DNA of 64,000 nucleotides from Magicicada septendecula (taxonomy: Eukaryota; Arthropoda; Insecta; Hemiptera; Cicadidae), in the NCBI GenBank assembly GCA_034769895.1, contig CM068375.1:250707542-250771541 (forward strand). The letters run 5' to 3'. A program made the translations under genes and the position numbers. Positions 12,566-24,735 of this stretch are shown piece after piece; within the stretch, counting starts at the first letter, position 1; every line of letters begins with the position of its first letter. The notes below the pieces were generated by a model that saw nothing but the letters and a program-made list of their open reading frames with translations, searched no databases and was not told where the DNA came from.

Positions 12566-13691
12566 TGTGAAGTTATCTATCACTTATAAATATAAATACA
12601 TAATTTATTTCCACCTACCTGTTAAAAAACACTTTCTGGGTCCAAGATCCGGTCGCACGAACGTAAGATGCCAGTATGGTTTAAAGGTTCGATAAATCAT
12701 TTGCGTAACACATTTTTGAAGAGAATTAATGAATTTTTATTGTTTAACTTTTAACAACTCGGTTAGATCTTTACTCAAAATTTAGAAAATGTAAACACAG
12801 CATAATAATTTCCTGTTTTGTTATTCATTCCATGACTACAAGTACTACTTTGACCTTACACTAGTATCTTACCTTAATTTAATATACAGACAGCCCAGTC
12901 TGCCAACATTCACGCACTCACCCTAATTTACCCCCTTTTTAAATAAAAATGTGCCCCATTATTAGTGAAATTGATCCAGATCCCCTTCGCCGGCACGAGG
13001 CGTCCTCTCAAAGTCGTGGCCACTCATTGATCACTTCTTGGATGTCAAAAATATATTTTGTGTCCTTTGGTTGAAACTCGAACAACACTGTCGCATTACT
13101 GTTAACTTATTTACTCACTTTTTACTTGAAACTTATAAAATTTTAAAAGAGCCCCTTGGGGCCCGTACCTGGCCCGGCACAGTCTGTAAGCGAACTGCCA
13201 AGAGTGTCTCTACGCTCACTACCAACTAGATTGCGTCTCTCAAGGTGGGAAACAATGCATGCTATTTAATTGTCACTGTTGTGTCCCATTTAACACACGT
13301 GGTGTTTTGTGTGTTTGTCGTGGATGACATTTGGTCAGCACTGGTTGACGTCACAAAAGAGGCTGGGCTATCCGTCGTTCTGATAGCATGTGCGTCCAAA
13401 CTTTCGGCTCATAGCCATTTTAAGTTTTACAATTCCGCGTCGGTCTGCGCACCTGCTCGTGTGGTGCATTCGGGCGCGGACGTCACACAGATGTAGAGTT
13501 CTTAGAATTGACGCCCTGGTACATTCTTTTGTAACGATTACACAACTGATACTGCGTACTGTTCCTAAGTTAGCGCAATGTTTTAATTCAACACGTGGAC
13601 TGGTCACAGATGGAAATTATATTTATGAATATTTTCTAATAAACCCCAAAAATTTAATAAAATAAAATCCCTCCAAATTAGTCACATTACA
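12566..13691 (-). repeat. 5' LTR of E1
   Basis: It has the same length as the 3' copy and starts TGTAATGTGACTAATTTGG on the minus strand. Differences by eye include GTTATCTATC against GTTTATTATC near the end, TGCGT against TGTGT, and CCTAAGTTAG against CCTTTGTTAG. Confidence 0.9.
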
Positions 13692-14635
13692 AGTAAAGTA
13701 AAAGAAAGTAAACAGAAAAAATGTCATGCCAAATAAATAAAATACCATTTTATTTGTGTTTGTAAAATACGTGTTTGTCATTGCATTACCTGTTGTTTTT
13801 CTCTGCCTAAGTACATCAGATGACACCCTGGTTATTCGCGATGAAGGTAAGTGGGACAAATTTAAATATTTTAATTTTAAAAAACAAGTAAAACTTCAGT
13901 TGTCGCCTGCAGATTTATAGATTTTAATAATTATTTAAACACGTACTGCTTCAATCTTCTGTAATTGTTAATTATATTAATTGAGATTTTGGCTACTTAT
14001 AGAGCTTTAATTACTGAACACAATGCAGTTTTCAGAATTGCTGTATATTTATTGGTTTTGAAGTTATCGCAGGTTGAACTGCAAAAATGAATTGAATAAA
14101 TTCATGTCTGATCCGACCACGTGCTTCACTGTGACGAAGTTAGAGTGAGATAGTTGCTTATTATATGCTCTCTGTCTTGCTTACGGCGCACAGTCTGTCC
14201 CTTTCATATAACGCTCAGATATGACGACATATTATGAATCGTTATATATACCCCTCCACGGTATAAAAAAAATTGATTATTTATTAGTTTGCTCTATCTT
14301 ATTATTAACATCATTAACTCCAACTTGCCTAATGTACTCTATTTGATTGTTCAGAAGAAAACTCAACCGCAATTTTACGCCAAATGACGATAACTTCAAT
14401 GAGTTGAACTGATTTTGTGTATAATACAGTATATTTAATGTATCTTTTAAATGTCAATAAATTTCAAATGAAATTTGGGTATATCTGAAATCCTTGAATA
14501 ATTTACGCACCCGAAATTTTCGCCGGTATTTTTCGTCAAAAAAGTGCGTTAATTATGCGAGAAAATACGGTATATATAAATGACCTTGTGATATCCGGAT
14601 TTTTCCATATCCGGATTGGCCGGTCGCCATATTAG

Positions 14636-14658
14636 TCCGGATATGACAGATTGTACTG
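14636..14658 (-). repeat. Right terminal inverted repeat of the Tigger-like element
   Basis: Read on the minus strand it starts CAGTACAATCTGTCA and ends CATATCCGGA. More TCCGGATAT boxes lie inward at about 14590-14625. TA follows at 14659-14660. Confidence 0.85.
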
Positions 14659-14660
14659 TA

Positions 14661-16744
14661 TAGACACCTAAAACCAGTGAATAACACAACACTATAGTTT
14701 AATGGTGAAAAATACCAAAAAATAAGAATGTTATTGTTATTATAATTAAAAGTGATAGTAGATTAGGAATACAGTGGTATTCAGGGTAAAAATCCCATAA
14801 TGATTAAAAATGTTATTGTTACAATGGTTAAGTAGTAAAAAATATATAGTAAAAGTTAAAAGAAAAATATACTAAATAATATAAATGCAAAATAAGTAAA
14901 ACATCCTTGGATCTTAAAATGTTCAAAGGGATAATTAGCAAGATAAAATAAATGGTGTTATAATGTTATTCACCAAGATAGTTATTTGTTCAATTAAGTT
15001 TATAAGAAGGAATATGGCTGAAAAAAGTGAACAGACCATAAACCTAATTTTTGTGTTATGTTTTATCAGTAATATTAAATGATAGACAAGTTATAAAAAA
15101 TGGCAATATAGATTAGTAAGGAGATAAATTCTTACAAACATAATAATACAGAAAAAGAAATTAGAGAATAATAGACAGGCCATGATTTTGTAAAGTAATA
15201 AGAACATACAATTATTATAAAACAGCCCAAATTAATTCAAAAGGTAAACAATTCACAAGTGACACCAAGCAAAACATATGTAAATGTAAAATAATCTTTA
15301 ATTTGAGTAAAATAAGAAGATATAGCCAATTACTACTTAGGCCTAGAAAATGCCTAACTGTATAAATCCAAAATAAACAAATTGTAAGAAATTAACTATT
15401 GTATTAGAAAATCCAGGACAAGTAACTATTTAAGTACAATTAGTGAATCATATTAAGAAGTCAAAGTTAAATTAAAAACATAAAATAAGAAAGAAATGTA
15501 ATTACATAATATTAACATTATTGTCAAAACTTTAATACATAAACAAACCCAGCTTTGTGGGATGTCAAAATGATCTTTGAAAGAAAATATAAACAGTTGT
15601 GATAATATCTTATACATAGATAAGAAGACAGAAGAATAATAGTAATCAGAAGATATTTACTCATTTTGAATTAAAATTCAAATATTATAACAATAGACAT
15701 AAAATATGATCAGCCAATGAGAGTACAGACAGTTGCCATAACAACAGAACGTTATTTATTATAATTCCGTTAAAAAGAATTAGTTCATTATTGAAGCTCA
15801 AGACATACAGAAGCCAAACCATAGTCGACTCAATTTTAACTTAAAATAATAAAAATTAAGTCAAAAGTTAATAATATGAAGATGCAAGAAGTCTGATGAA
15901 GAACTAGTCAATTCAACAGAGACAACAGACCAGATTTTCAAATTCTAAATTAATTATTTAATCCACATTATCCGAAAAAGAAGCCAGACGTACTCCAAAT
16001 CATAATGATGGAAGATTGATGATCAAAAGGACCCAACCTAACTAGAACTGAGTAACTCTTCACCCGAATTCAACAGATTTGTTAAGTATATCTGAAATAC
16101 CCGAATTTATGGAATAAATTCTGATTAACTTTTTTCACAACACAAATAACTCTCACTCTGAACTGATAACAAAATTTCTTTAAAGGATTAATTGAAAATA
16201 AAAACTAAACTTGTATGTAACCAGAAAATAACCTGTGTATAAATTATGAACTCTTAACACACACTTTTTAACACTTCAGAAACGAATTGTAATTAACTCT
16301 AATAGTATATAAGTACCATTGATGTAAGGTTGTGTACTTTATTATCATCTTACTAATATTTTTTCGTAACCAAAAGAACTCAGCTTAAACGAACTGTAGA
16401 AAATAAACTTTGGCAACAGCCATGTCGAGTTAGTATCGTTTTAAATCAACTTTAGCCAACCTGATAAAAATAGTCTATTTATTGCCGGAGCAACATTGTT
16501 TATTAACAGTATATAATTTTGTATTTAATTGAATAACTGATAATTTCATGTTAATAAACTAGTACTGAGTAGTAATAGCCGTCCTTTATTTCATTGTAAA
16601 TTGCATTATAAAGTTTGTGTACTTTAGCGACGAGCGAAATTGTCTGTCAGCGTTAGACGTCGGCAGCACGGCGAACTAATAGAGATTCATACGCCCGCCA
16701 ATTGCGAGGGTAATTTGAATCAGTCAACACCGTCTAGAACGACC
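14661..16744. other. AT-rich unassigned region
   Basis: No coding frame or TE protein is recognised. Near 16300 a TATATAAG box is followed by AATAAA-containing sequence, and near 16620 GCGACGAGCGAAATTG could be a primer site after an LTR end. That would make about 16000-16620 the end of another plus-strand LTR, but no second copy is present in the window. Confidence 0.3.
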
Positions 16745-19000
16745 GTTCACCTGTCTAAATAGTAGGCAACTTAACTGGTTGATTGCTTTGAATTCGCAAC
16801 TCATTAATCACTGTTTAAATAATTACTGACAATGTTTGTTAGTTCACAATTCATTTTTTTATTGCTCACTATTTACTTGTTTCAAATTAATACATTCAAA
16901 TTAATAATGCTAACGGATTACAAATCATCCGGCTTTTGTTTTAACCCAGTGGGTTTGCAATGATAACTCTAATAATAATCGATTGTTTGTTTACAAATAT
17001 TTCATACCTCAAGGGTGACTTCTTTTAAATTACAGGATAAAATGCCAATGCTTTGCGATACAATGCTATTACAAGAATTTAAATTAATAGGTTAGACACC
17101 TTTAATCATTGAAATCAATTGATGAAAAGTTCGTTTAACCTTGACAAATTTGAGGTTAGTTACGGTAATGCTAATACATGAATTCTTATATTCGGAATAT
17201 TATAATTCCTCTAAATAAAGTGAAGACAGTGCTTAGTACTTATGGTATTATTGTTTTTGCGTTAGTATACAGGTGTATTATGTTTTATACCACTAATATT
17301 TTATTCATAAACAAGATAAATATATGGCACAGTACTCCCTGAATTATAATCTCATGGATTATTTATTAACACATTTCACGATCTGGTACACTGATCGTGA
17401 TTTCACTGCACTGTTTACGCGTATGAACGATCATATTTTCTTGAATAATAATTTACTTGGTTAGGTATTGCACCTAACCTCGTTCATTTAAATCGCACTT
17501 CTGGTAAAGATATCACTACTGGTTTCGATGCACTTTACTATATTTAAACTTCTTCACTTGTTGATTAATAAATTTTGATGATAATTTGGTCTGGATTTGT
17601 TGTTGCTGGTTGAGTGGAAATTGACAAATGTGTTTTGTTTACTTCTGCGATTGTATATATACTTTTCTTAGATCGCCACTAGGCTGTGTTAACTGCTTTC
17701 TAAGGTAATTCCTGATTGGTTGAAAATGATGTCATGGTCAGGTCATTCTATTTATAGCCATTACATAATTGTATTGGAGGCGTCAGTTTCGTTGTTAATA
17801 TTATTTCTTGTATTGATTCAAAATTCACAAAATTTATGATGCTAACGTTTATATCTCAGTTATTTTAAGTACAAATTAGGTTCTACTATTAGCATCGTAG
17901 AGCTTGTTTCTTTCTCATTATTTTGACATGACTTCATGCCAGTTTGGTTATAGTTTTCATTAACAATTTCTATTTTAATAATGGCTTATTCTAAATAACG
18001 CATTGTTTACAGTGACGTCTCCTAACGTTGCAGATCCGACTTTTAACTTTTTTCTTAATATTTATTTATCCTTAATTTCTATTCTGAACATAGTTATTTG
18101 ATTGAAATGAACATATTATTATTTATAAATGCTGTATCCAGCTGAACAATATTAATTATTAGTACACATTTGTTGATTATCGTTTATAAACTTTCTTACT
18201 TCACTATTCTTATTTCAACATTTCTTCTTATTTCTTATACTTATACTATTACTCATAGTATGGTGATTTACACCTTTATTGTTATTAATTTTATTATATC
18301 TCCCTATGTTTTGTAGGCTCTCTACATGATTCTGATTTTCATGATTTATTTGTGTCATCATTGGTTTGTTATTATTTCATTACAAGGTGTTGTTCCTTGG
18401 TTAATAGCACATCTCTTTACATATTTTATCTTCTCTTAACATGATCTAGATACATTTAGTTGTTACATTGATTGTTACCTTTAGCTCATTTCATTATTAT
18501 AACTTATACAATTGGTTCTCTTATTATCTTTCATAGTTCATGATTAACAATAATATCTTTCTTTATGTTTGTCATTCTAATTAGTACTTTGACATTATTC
18601 AGCTAATGTGCTGTTTCTAATAATACTACATGCTACAAATATCATTCTTGTCATCTTTTATTTTACTTGTACTATTTGACTTTGTTTATTAAAGGTTTTA
18701 CTAAGCTCGCTTAACAGTCTATTTGGGAAACTTGTCTTGTCAATTCGTCTCTGTCAACTTGTCTTGTCAATTTGTCTCTGTCAACTTGTCTGTTTATGTT
18801 GTAGTGTCGTATTATGCAGTTAGTAGATTTACTACTGTTCACTTGAAGGTCTTAACTCCTTTCATTCTTTAATTAATGGTTTCTAATTTTAACTATTACA
18901 TTCTTCCTTGTTACCTATACTTGGTTCTGACTTATATTTATTTTGGTATCATTCACTCTTCTGGTGGTTTTAATATTATGGAACGTTTTGTGACGTTACA
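16745..19000 (-). repeat. Repeat F, left copy (probable 3' LTR, minus strand)
   Basis: It is about 2.25 kb and matches 31246-33471 with roughly 1-2 percent visible differences plus small indels (for example a 40-bp CTTGTCTTGTCAATTTGTC duplication near 18760 present only here). On the minus strand it starts TGTAACGTCACAAAACG. A purine run (GAGAGGGGAGCATA) directly precedes that start, the arrangement expected of a 3' LTR. The other end (GACAGGTGAAC) lacks the usual CA, so the boundary there is less sure. Confidence 0.65.
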
Positions 19001-19014
19001 TATGCTCCCCTCTC
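19001..19014 (-). promoter_or_regulatory. Probable polypurine tract next to repeat F
   Basis: Minus strand GAGAGGGGAGCATA lies immediately before the TGTAACG start of the left F copy. The right F copy has no such tract, as expected for a 5' LTR. Confidence 0.6.
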
Positions 19015-20418
19015 AAAATTGATAATTTGGGAAAAACAAGTTCCTAGGTTTGATGAAATTATCATTTTAATTTTAGTTATTTATAACACTCCTGCTTTCT
19101 TCTCTATGTAACTCAATGGTTGATTGTGTATTGGTCTTGACTATGTTCTTCATTAGTCTTACTTAGTTAGCATACAAATAGTTGTTGTCGATTTTTCATT
19201 TTTCTTGGTTATTTGTTTATTTATACATTTGTTCGTATCTTGATAATTTCCCTGTTCTCCTATAGTAATAGATTTCTCGTTCTCATTAAACCTATCTTAA
19301 TTCTTATAACAATTCTCCTTTTCCATTTCATTTACCTCGATGTTGTTTATTTAATCCTTGAAATATTATAACTCCCTAACACTTTTTTCCCTAACATTTA
19401 TAGTTGGTTCGGAGTCAGAGGAGCTCTCATTGGCATCCATTCTCCGCCGTTCCTTAACTATATACTCATAGATCAGAGGAATCTTCATCTCTGTCTGAGA
19501 CAATAAGACGTTGTACATAACAACAGTTGCACTATTACAGCACATACATAAGACATAATATATTATTCATATTTAATTATAAAACATTATATTCATTTAT
19601 TAGAATACTCAAGGGATTAGAGGTTCTATTACATAAAATCCATTACTATTTCACTTCTGATCCTTTATCAATTCATTTAACATATTATTCTTCATAGGTA
19701 ATTGGTTAACATAACTCGACATAAATGCTGTATTATCATAAGCTTTGTTGTTGTTCATCAATACTGTATTAGATGTTGTTTTCGTTATTATGCATATTTT
19801 TTTCACATTTATTTTCATCACCACTTAATTATGCAGTTATATTTATAAATTCATCATCACATTAAACTGTAGTATTCTACTTTTCTTCATTTTAATCATA
19901 AGTCATTTGTAACATTGTTTATACAGGGTGTCCCGGGAGAAGAGGGAAATAATTTGAGAAATGGTTCTATAGTGTAAAAGAAGAAAGAAAGTTCATATAA
20001 ACATATGTCCAGAAACGCTTTGTAAGCGTGTTACGGCTAGCGAAAGATTTCGCCCGGGTTTCGGTTCCCCCGGGTAAATGAAGACTTTCTGAAATTCTGG
20101 GAAGGGGCGAATTCTGTTGTTTCTTATGGTTTTTGACCTGAAAAATTAAATAAAACAGGTCGCAGAACTGTATCTCCCATAAGTTTCATGATATCCGACG
20201 TAAAACAGAAAAATCTTTGCTTAAAAACAAATTTTGGAAAATTGGAAACAATTGGAATTTTTTATTGATTTTTATTGACTTTATTTACACCATTTTTCTC
20301 AGAATTAAATTCTTTACAAGTTTTGTTTTTAACTTTTATGCATTTATTAGTAATTTAACAAAGGCTATTGTACTTCTAACCTAAAAACACGTTCCCGGAT
20401 TTCTTCCAACTTATCCAG
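19015..20418. other. Non-coding interior between F and the K protease
   Basis: T-rich, with no TE protein. At 19923 a segment starting TACAGGGTGTCCCGGG is typical of short dispersed insect repeats, but I could not find a matching second end. RT, RNase H and integrase that should follow the protease on the minus strand are absent, so this part of element K is deleted or replaced. Confidence 0.4.
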
Positions 20419-20913
20419 TCATAGTTCTGGGTTATCATCTTCGTACTGTGGTATTGTTAATGTTCGATTGGTGGTGCAGTAATGACTTTCGATTATTTGA
20501 CAATCAGCCTTACTTGAATTTGTTTTGTGTGTATCGATAACTTCAGCTGTCCATGTTCCATTTTCCGATGTTAGTGTAACGACTCCTCTTCTCAGGTCTA
20601 TGATGGCTGTATGCTGTCTTAGTATGTCGCATCCGATGAGTATGTTGAATGGTAATCCATGGGCGACTAGAAAACCTAATGGTATCGTTACTTCATTGCT
20701 GGTGAGTTCAAGCAACACTTTTTTGACTGATTTATTTTGTCTCCCTGTGGCTCCAACTATTATGATGTTATTGATAGGTAGTGTGGGTATTGGTATAATA
20801 CTATTTTGCTGGATTCTCTCTAATTCGATATTGTCAATCAATGATACATTTGATCCCATATCTATCATAATGGTAGTCTGGGTTCCATTTAAATTAGCTT
20901 TTACATGAACACT

Positions 20914-20930
<17 letters not shown>
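20419..20930 (-). pseudogene. Retropepsin (aspartic protease) of retroelement K
   Basis: The minus-strand frame covers about 170 residues from an Asn-coding AAT repeat through the protease to a stop at 20419. The active-site region reads IDMGSNVSLI, followed by the hydrophobic-glycine segment ILIGCDILRQH and an IIDLRRGVVTL strand. The order and spacing are those of gypsy-type retropepsins. The catalytic triad is D-M-G instead of D-T/S-G, a one-base change (ACG to ATG) that should inactivate it. The upstream trinucleotide repeat puts the preceding coding sequence in another frame. The protease belongs with the gag at 26205-28055, from which insertion G separates it. No RT follows. Confidence 0.75.
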
Positions 20931-20947
<17 letters not shown>

Positions 20948-21028
20948 GATTATCTTCTTCTAACAATTCCTCTCTAATATCCTTGAGATAATGATTGGTA
21001 ATTATGGTTGTCTGGTCAGTTGTGTTAT

Positions 21029-22488
21029 AACGTCTCACCTACGTTAACGTCTCACCTACGTCTTACTTACCTCACATCAATTGCACGGGCTGCCATACTC
21101 GTAATTAACTTTTAATTATTAATTAAACCAGCTGTAGTTATAACTAAAGGAACTTTTACCTGGGGGTCTGATGATTTATTCACTCAGTATTTTTGTGTAA
21201 AGTAATGACATCTCTTTATTAAACAATTACTACAACAGCTCTACATAAATATTCCCACATAAGGTTTTCTTAATAAAAAGTTTACAATTTATAAAATATT
21301 TTGTGAAAAAAGGGGGGGCCAAAACATAAGGATTTATATGTGCTAGCATTATCCACAGATCCGGGACCTTAAACTTGTTTGTGAGTTAAGCTCACTTATT
21401 CATATTCTATCATACTATTTGGGGGCCATTTGAAGAATGGACTTAATCTAAAATTTTTGTATCAGTGAAGCTTTATATATATACATAAGCACTACTTGCT
21501 ACTACAAATATTTTTGAATCGTAAGACATACTACATGTTATAAAGTGATTATCATTAAAGTCTTTATATATTTATTTAAACTGTCTTTAACAATTCATTT
21601 GTTAGAATTTTAATTAATCACGGAGGACAAGTCTCCGTGTCACCTGTGATATCCAGAAGTTTACTCGATGTCCGGGTCCTTGGTCCTTGTGGTGTTCGTC
21701 AACGGTGGATCTTTAGTGGAGTTTACTTTCCTGTTGAAGTTCCTGAAGTGATTAGTTCATAATGAAGTAGCGTTGTGGTCCTCAGAAGTCTAGTAGTTAA
21801 GCATCGTTAGTAGTATAAGTGCCGTAAATGTTCTTGTTTGTCGCAGAAATGCACGTCACATTATTGTTTATAAAAGTTCTCACTTTAGGTACCTCGTACC
21901 TTATTATCTTAAAACAACATTAAGATCTTACAAATTAGACAAATGAGATGTCATCCCTCACACAGTTATTTATTCCTTTTGGTTTTATAGATTACATTTA
22001 AACTTATTAGCACACTAATTTGCCACTACTTTTCGCTGCACATTGTTATAGCTGTACTCTAAATGAAAAAACATATGGTCGTTCTTTGGGACATGGTTCA
22101 AGCGTGTGTTTACTAAGCGAGCGCTCCATCTCGATTGAATTACTATGTTAGGACGGGTAACTTAACTGCGCGGAGTTTACACATCGCAACAAAATAGTTC
22201 CTCCTTTCTTTTTTATTTAAGGGATTAAAGTTTGAACTTTTAATTATCCAAATATATTCTTTATTACAGACTTTATTATAGTACACTACTGTGTTCTTGT
22301 TTATTTATTTATTTAATATCAATTTACAATGATTATTAGTTTGTTTATGGGTCGGTAATCAGGTTAATTCCGGTTATCGCATGTCTATGCAGGATAAAAT
22401 TAATAAAGGGTTTCCCTATCTTTACACTCGCATTACTTTTGGCCATTTAATCTCTTTATTAAATATTATTATGATTTATGGTAGTGAT
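21029..22488. repeat. Left 1.46-kb direct repeat of insertion G
   Basis: It begins AACGTCTCACC, duplicated in tandem only here, and ends ATGATTTATGGTAG. It is almost identical to 24731-26192 from TCAATTGCACGGGC onward. It contains GGGGGG near 21310 and a palindromic ACGGAGGACAAGTCTCCGT near 21620. No coding frame is seen. Confidence 0.85.
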
Positions 22489-22989
22489 ATTAAATTAGTT
22501 TAAATGTGCGATTTATTAAAATTTAAATTTCTCAGCTTTTACATTTCCTATTTTATTATTTATTTTATTTTTAATTAATGAAATCGTCACATACTCCGCC
22601 GCTTAAATAAGACACAGGTGGGGAAATAGATGTGTTATTTGTTCAGCAATGTACTGGGAGTATGCCTGGGGATTACCATGTGAAATTTACTTAGTACTCG
22701 TTTTCTTTCTTTCGTGAAGTTCCCTTTCTCTCGTTTCTTAATGGCTAACTTAATTTTATTTCTTACTACTGATTTCATAACTTCAAAACGTCGTGGCCCG
22801 ACTGATTACATTAGCATACTCTAACTCTATTAGTTAGTTTTCTGCACTTTCTTTAACCCTTTTCAGTGCGGCGCCGTTGTGACTGTGTTACGTACTTATC
22901 TCTATATCTCTTAATTATACTTAATCTAAAGTTGATCCCATACTCAACCTTAGATTCTTTCTTAACTCTAATATCTTATTCTACTGAGA

Positions 22990-23549
22990 CAAGCGGAATT
23001 TCATAGAGAGATACATTTATTTTCTTAGACCTCACAATCACCAAAACAAACAACACACACACATACAAAATATACAGGAAACCCACCACATCAGACATGG
23101 TCATACATAACTCATCCAACCACCCAACTCAACACAAACATGCAGCATTCAACTACATGCTCCATAGACTCACTTCAATACCCCTAAACACACATGATTA
23201 CCAAGAAGAACTTAACACAATCAAATATATAGCAGTTAAAAATGGACACAACCCCGATTTGGTAAATAAAATACACAAACGCATCCTAAACACAAAAAAT
23301 AAAAATAAAACACATCAGACCAACAACACACAACCCAGTAAGTACATAACACTTACATACTACAACTCCAATACACACAAAATTGCTAACACTTTTAGAA
23401 AACACAATTATAAAATAGCCTACAGAACCAACAACACCATTAAGAAACATATAAATTTTAACAAAGACACAGACACATACAGTAAAACAGGAATTTATAA
23501 ATTAAATTGTAATGATTGTAACCAATTCTACATCGGCCAGACGGGATAA
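22990..23549 (+). pseudogene. Penelope-like element fragment a (RT thumb to start of GIY-YIG)
   Basis: The frame is open from about 22990, upstream of the first ATG at 23097. It reads through YKIYRKPTTSD, then HAAFNYMLHRLTSIPL and LNTIKYIAVKNGH, and ends at FYIGQTG followed by TAA. These are conserved PLE landmarks: the end of the RT thumb, the linker, and the start of the GIY-YIG endonuclease with its preceding C-x2-C. The RT catalytic part upstream and the endonuclease core downstream are both absent, so it is truncated at both sides. A (CA)n microsatellite follows at about 23577. It lies between the direct repeats of insertion G and could be its coding remnant. PLEs b and c give the same alignment. 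Confidence 0.8.
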
Positions 23550-24509
23550 CTAACACAACGGAAACCAGCGCTTTCACTCACACACACACACACACACATA
23601 TCTACCCCAGGATTCTAAGAGCTCTCTACTAATCGTGAAAATATTTAAATGTGAATATTACAATTTTGAATATTTAAATCATAAGTGAAAGTTTTGTTTT
23701 CATTCTTGTAGACTACTTAGCTGAGTTTGAGTCCAGACGACGTCACATTTCTCCACGCAGACACTTTACGTTAATGAATAATTTGTTTTACATCTCCGAA
23801 ACTGTTCATTTACATTATTTACGCATAAATTTCAATTTTATCACATTTTTCTGTACTGCGGGCGACGAAAACTTCGCCTAGCCGGCGGACGCAACAATTA
23901 CATGCGTCCGTAGTTATTAATGGTTTCCTGCCGACTGCCTATACGAACGGCACTATTTTGTGTAGCCGCTGCTGCTGTTCATCAAATTTCCACTGTCTTA
24001 TGTTTGTCGTATTACTACGCCAGTAGTAGTTCGGCTAACATTCCTACATTCCAGCTTTGGGATCGTCTCTGACGTAATCTGTTACACAAGCAGTTAGTCA
24101 CTGATGCTCAAAAAAACTGCTTTACTTGCATCTGGAGCTGACCTTGACACATTTCGCGTGTTGTTTACTGCGTCTTTATAATGTTATGAACAATATTCCC
24201 AATCACTCCTGCCAACTTCACTACCAACAAAATTTACCTTTATTGTGACTTTATGTTTACGTTTCCCAAATTATTATTATTACATGGCAAAAAATGCAGT
24301 TTACTTTTATTAAAATACAATGATTTTTTATTTCCCCAAAAATAGGCCAAAATGTCCCGTTACAACATGTGTCGTTATGTTAACATTGTGTAAACTCCTA
24401 TATCTAATTCACAATTAAAGTTACCTATATACTATACTATTATAATAATAATTATTATTTTTATTTTATTTAAAATTTGAGAAATATTTTAAAGTACCTG
24501 AGTGAATAG

Positions 24510-24735
24510 ATCAACAGGGTGGCACATGGTATATGTGTCACTATATTACACAATTATTTATTAAACAAAGCAGAGTTGCGCATTTTATATGTGTCACTCT
24601 GTACACAATTAATTATTAAAACAACAGTACAATAGCAGAGTGAATTTTAAGCAGAAGCAGAGTTGCACATTTTATATGCGTCATGATGCACGCAACTATT
24701 TTAACAAACAACAGCAGAGTTGCGCATTTTATAAC
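24510..24735. repeat. Degenerate tandem repeat, about four units of 55-85 bp
   Basis: Each unit contains CAGAGTTGCGCATTTTATAT, then GTGTCA, then a TATTAAAACAACAG-like tail (starts at about 24510, 24571, 24656 and 24716). The last unit runs straight into the right repeat of insertion G. Confidence 0.7.

Larger units (their letters stand above)
7083..13691 (-). mobile_element. LTR retrotransposon E1, gag-only, nearly intact ends
   Basis: Two 1126-bp LTRs (7083-8208 and 12566-13691) flank the element, and the 4-bp duplication AGTA lies outside them (7079-7082 and 13692-13695). On the minus strand the order is 5' LTR, primer site (12563-12544), Gag-like ORF pair (12415-11178), about 2.9 kb without coding potential, a 40-nt hairpin, a polypurine tract and the 3' LTR. 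The LTRs differ at only about ten positions by eye, so insertion is recent. No protease, RT or integrase remnant is seen, so it must move with proteins of another element. Confidence 0.85.
3245..13953 (+). mobile_element. LTR retrotransposon A (Ty3/gypsy-like, internally deleted), carrying nested element E1
   Basis: The element starts TGTAACGGG at 3245 and ends TACTGCTTCA at 13953. The 4-bp duplication ATCT flanks it at 3241-3244 and 13954-13957, which fixes both ends. Order: 5' LTR (3245-5039), tRNA-Lys-like primer site (5042), Gag-like ORF (5117-6277), then directly the second half of a 3' LTR from about 6290. There is no protease, RT or integrase, and the 5' half of the 3' LTR is missing, so a deletion joined gag to mid-LTR. 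Element E1 (7083-13691) is inserted in the 3' LTR. It sits inside the Tigger-like transposon. Confidence 0.8.
6290..13953 (+). repeat. 3' LTR of element A, 5'-truncated and split by E1
   Basis: Two pieces belong to it: about 6290-7082 and 13692-13953. The second matches 4755-5039 of the 5' LTR closely. Two copies of the GT-rich poly(A)-type module occur in tandem (about 6617 and 6885), so the LTR is itself a mosaic of two subfamilies. Confidence 0.65.
2757..14658. mobile_element. pogo/Tigger-type (Tc1/mariner superfamily) non-autonomous DNA transposon, with nested LTR elements
   Basis: The two ends are 23-bp inverted repeats (2757-2779 and 14636-14658) beginning CAGTACAA, with two mismatches, and each is flanked by a TA dinucleotide. 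CAGT ends plus a TA duplication are the established hallmark of pogo/Tigger elements. Several ATATCCGGA boxes lie just inside both ends and are probable transposase-binding sites. Without LTR element A (3245-13953), only about 1.2 kb belongs to the transposon (2757-3244 and 13958-14658). That is too short for a transposase, so it is a deletion derivative. The family assignment is from end structure, not from a transposase domain. Confidence 0.75.

Noticed and set aside
14580-14660. Clustered TCCGGATAT motifs considered as a regulatory array
   Set aside because: They belong to the right end of the Tigger-like transposon and mirror the left end at 2757-2815.
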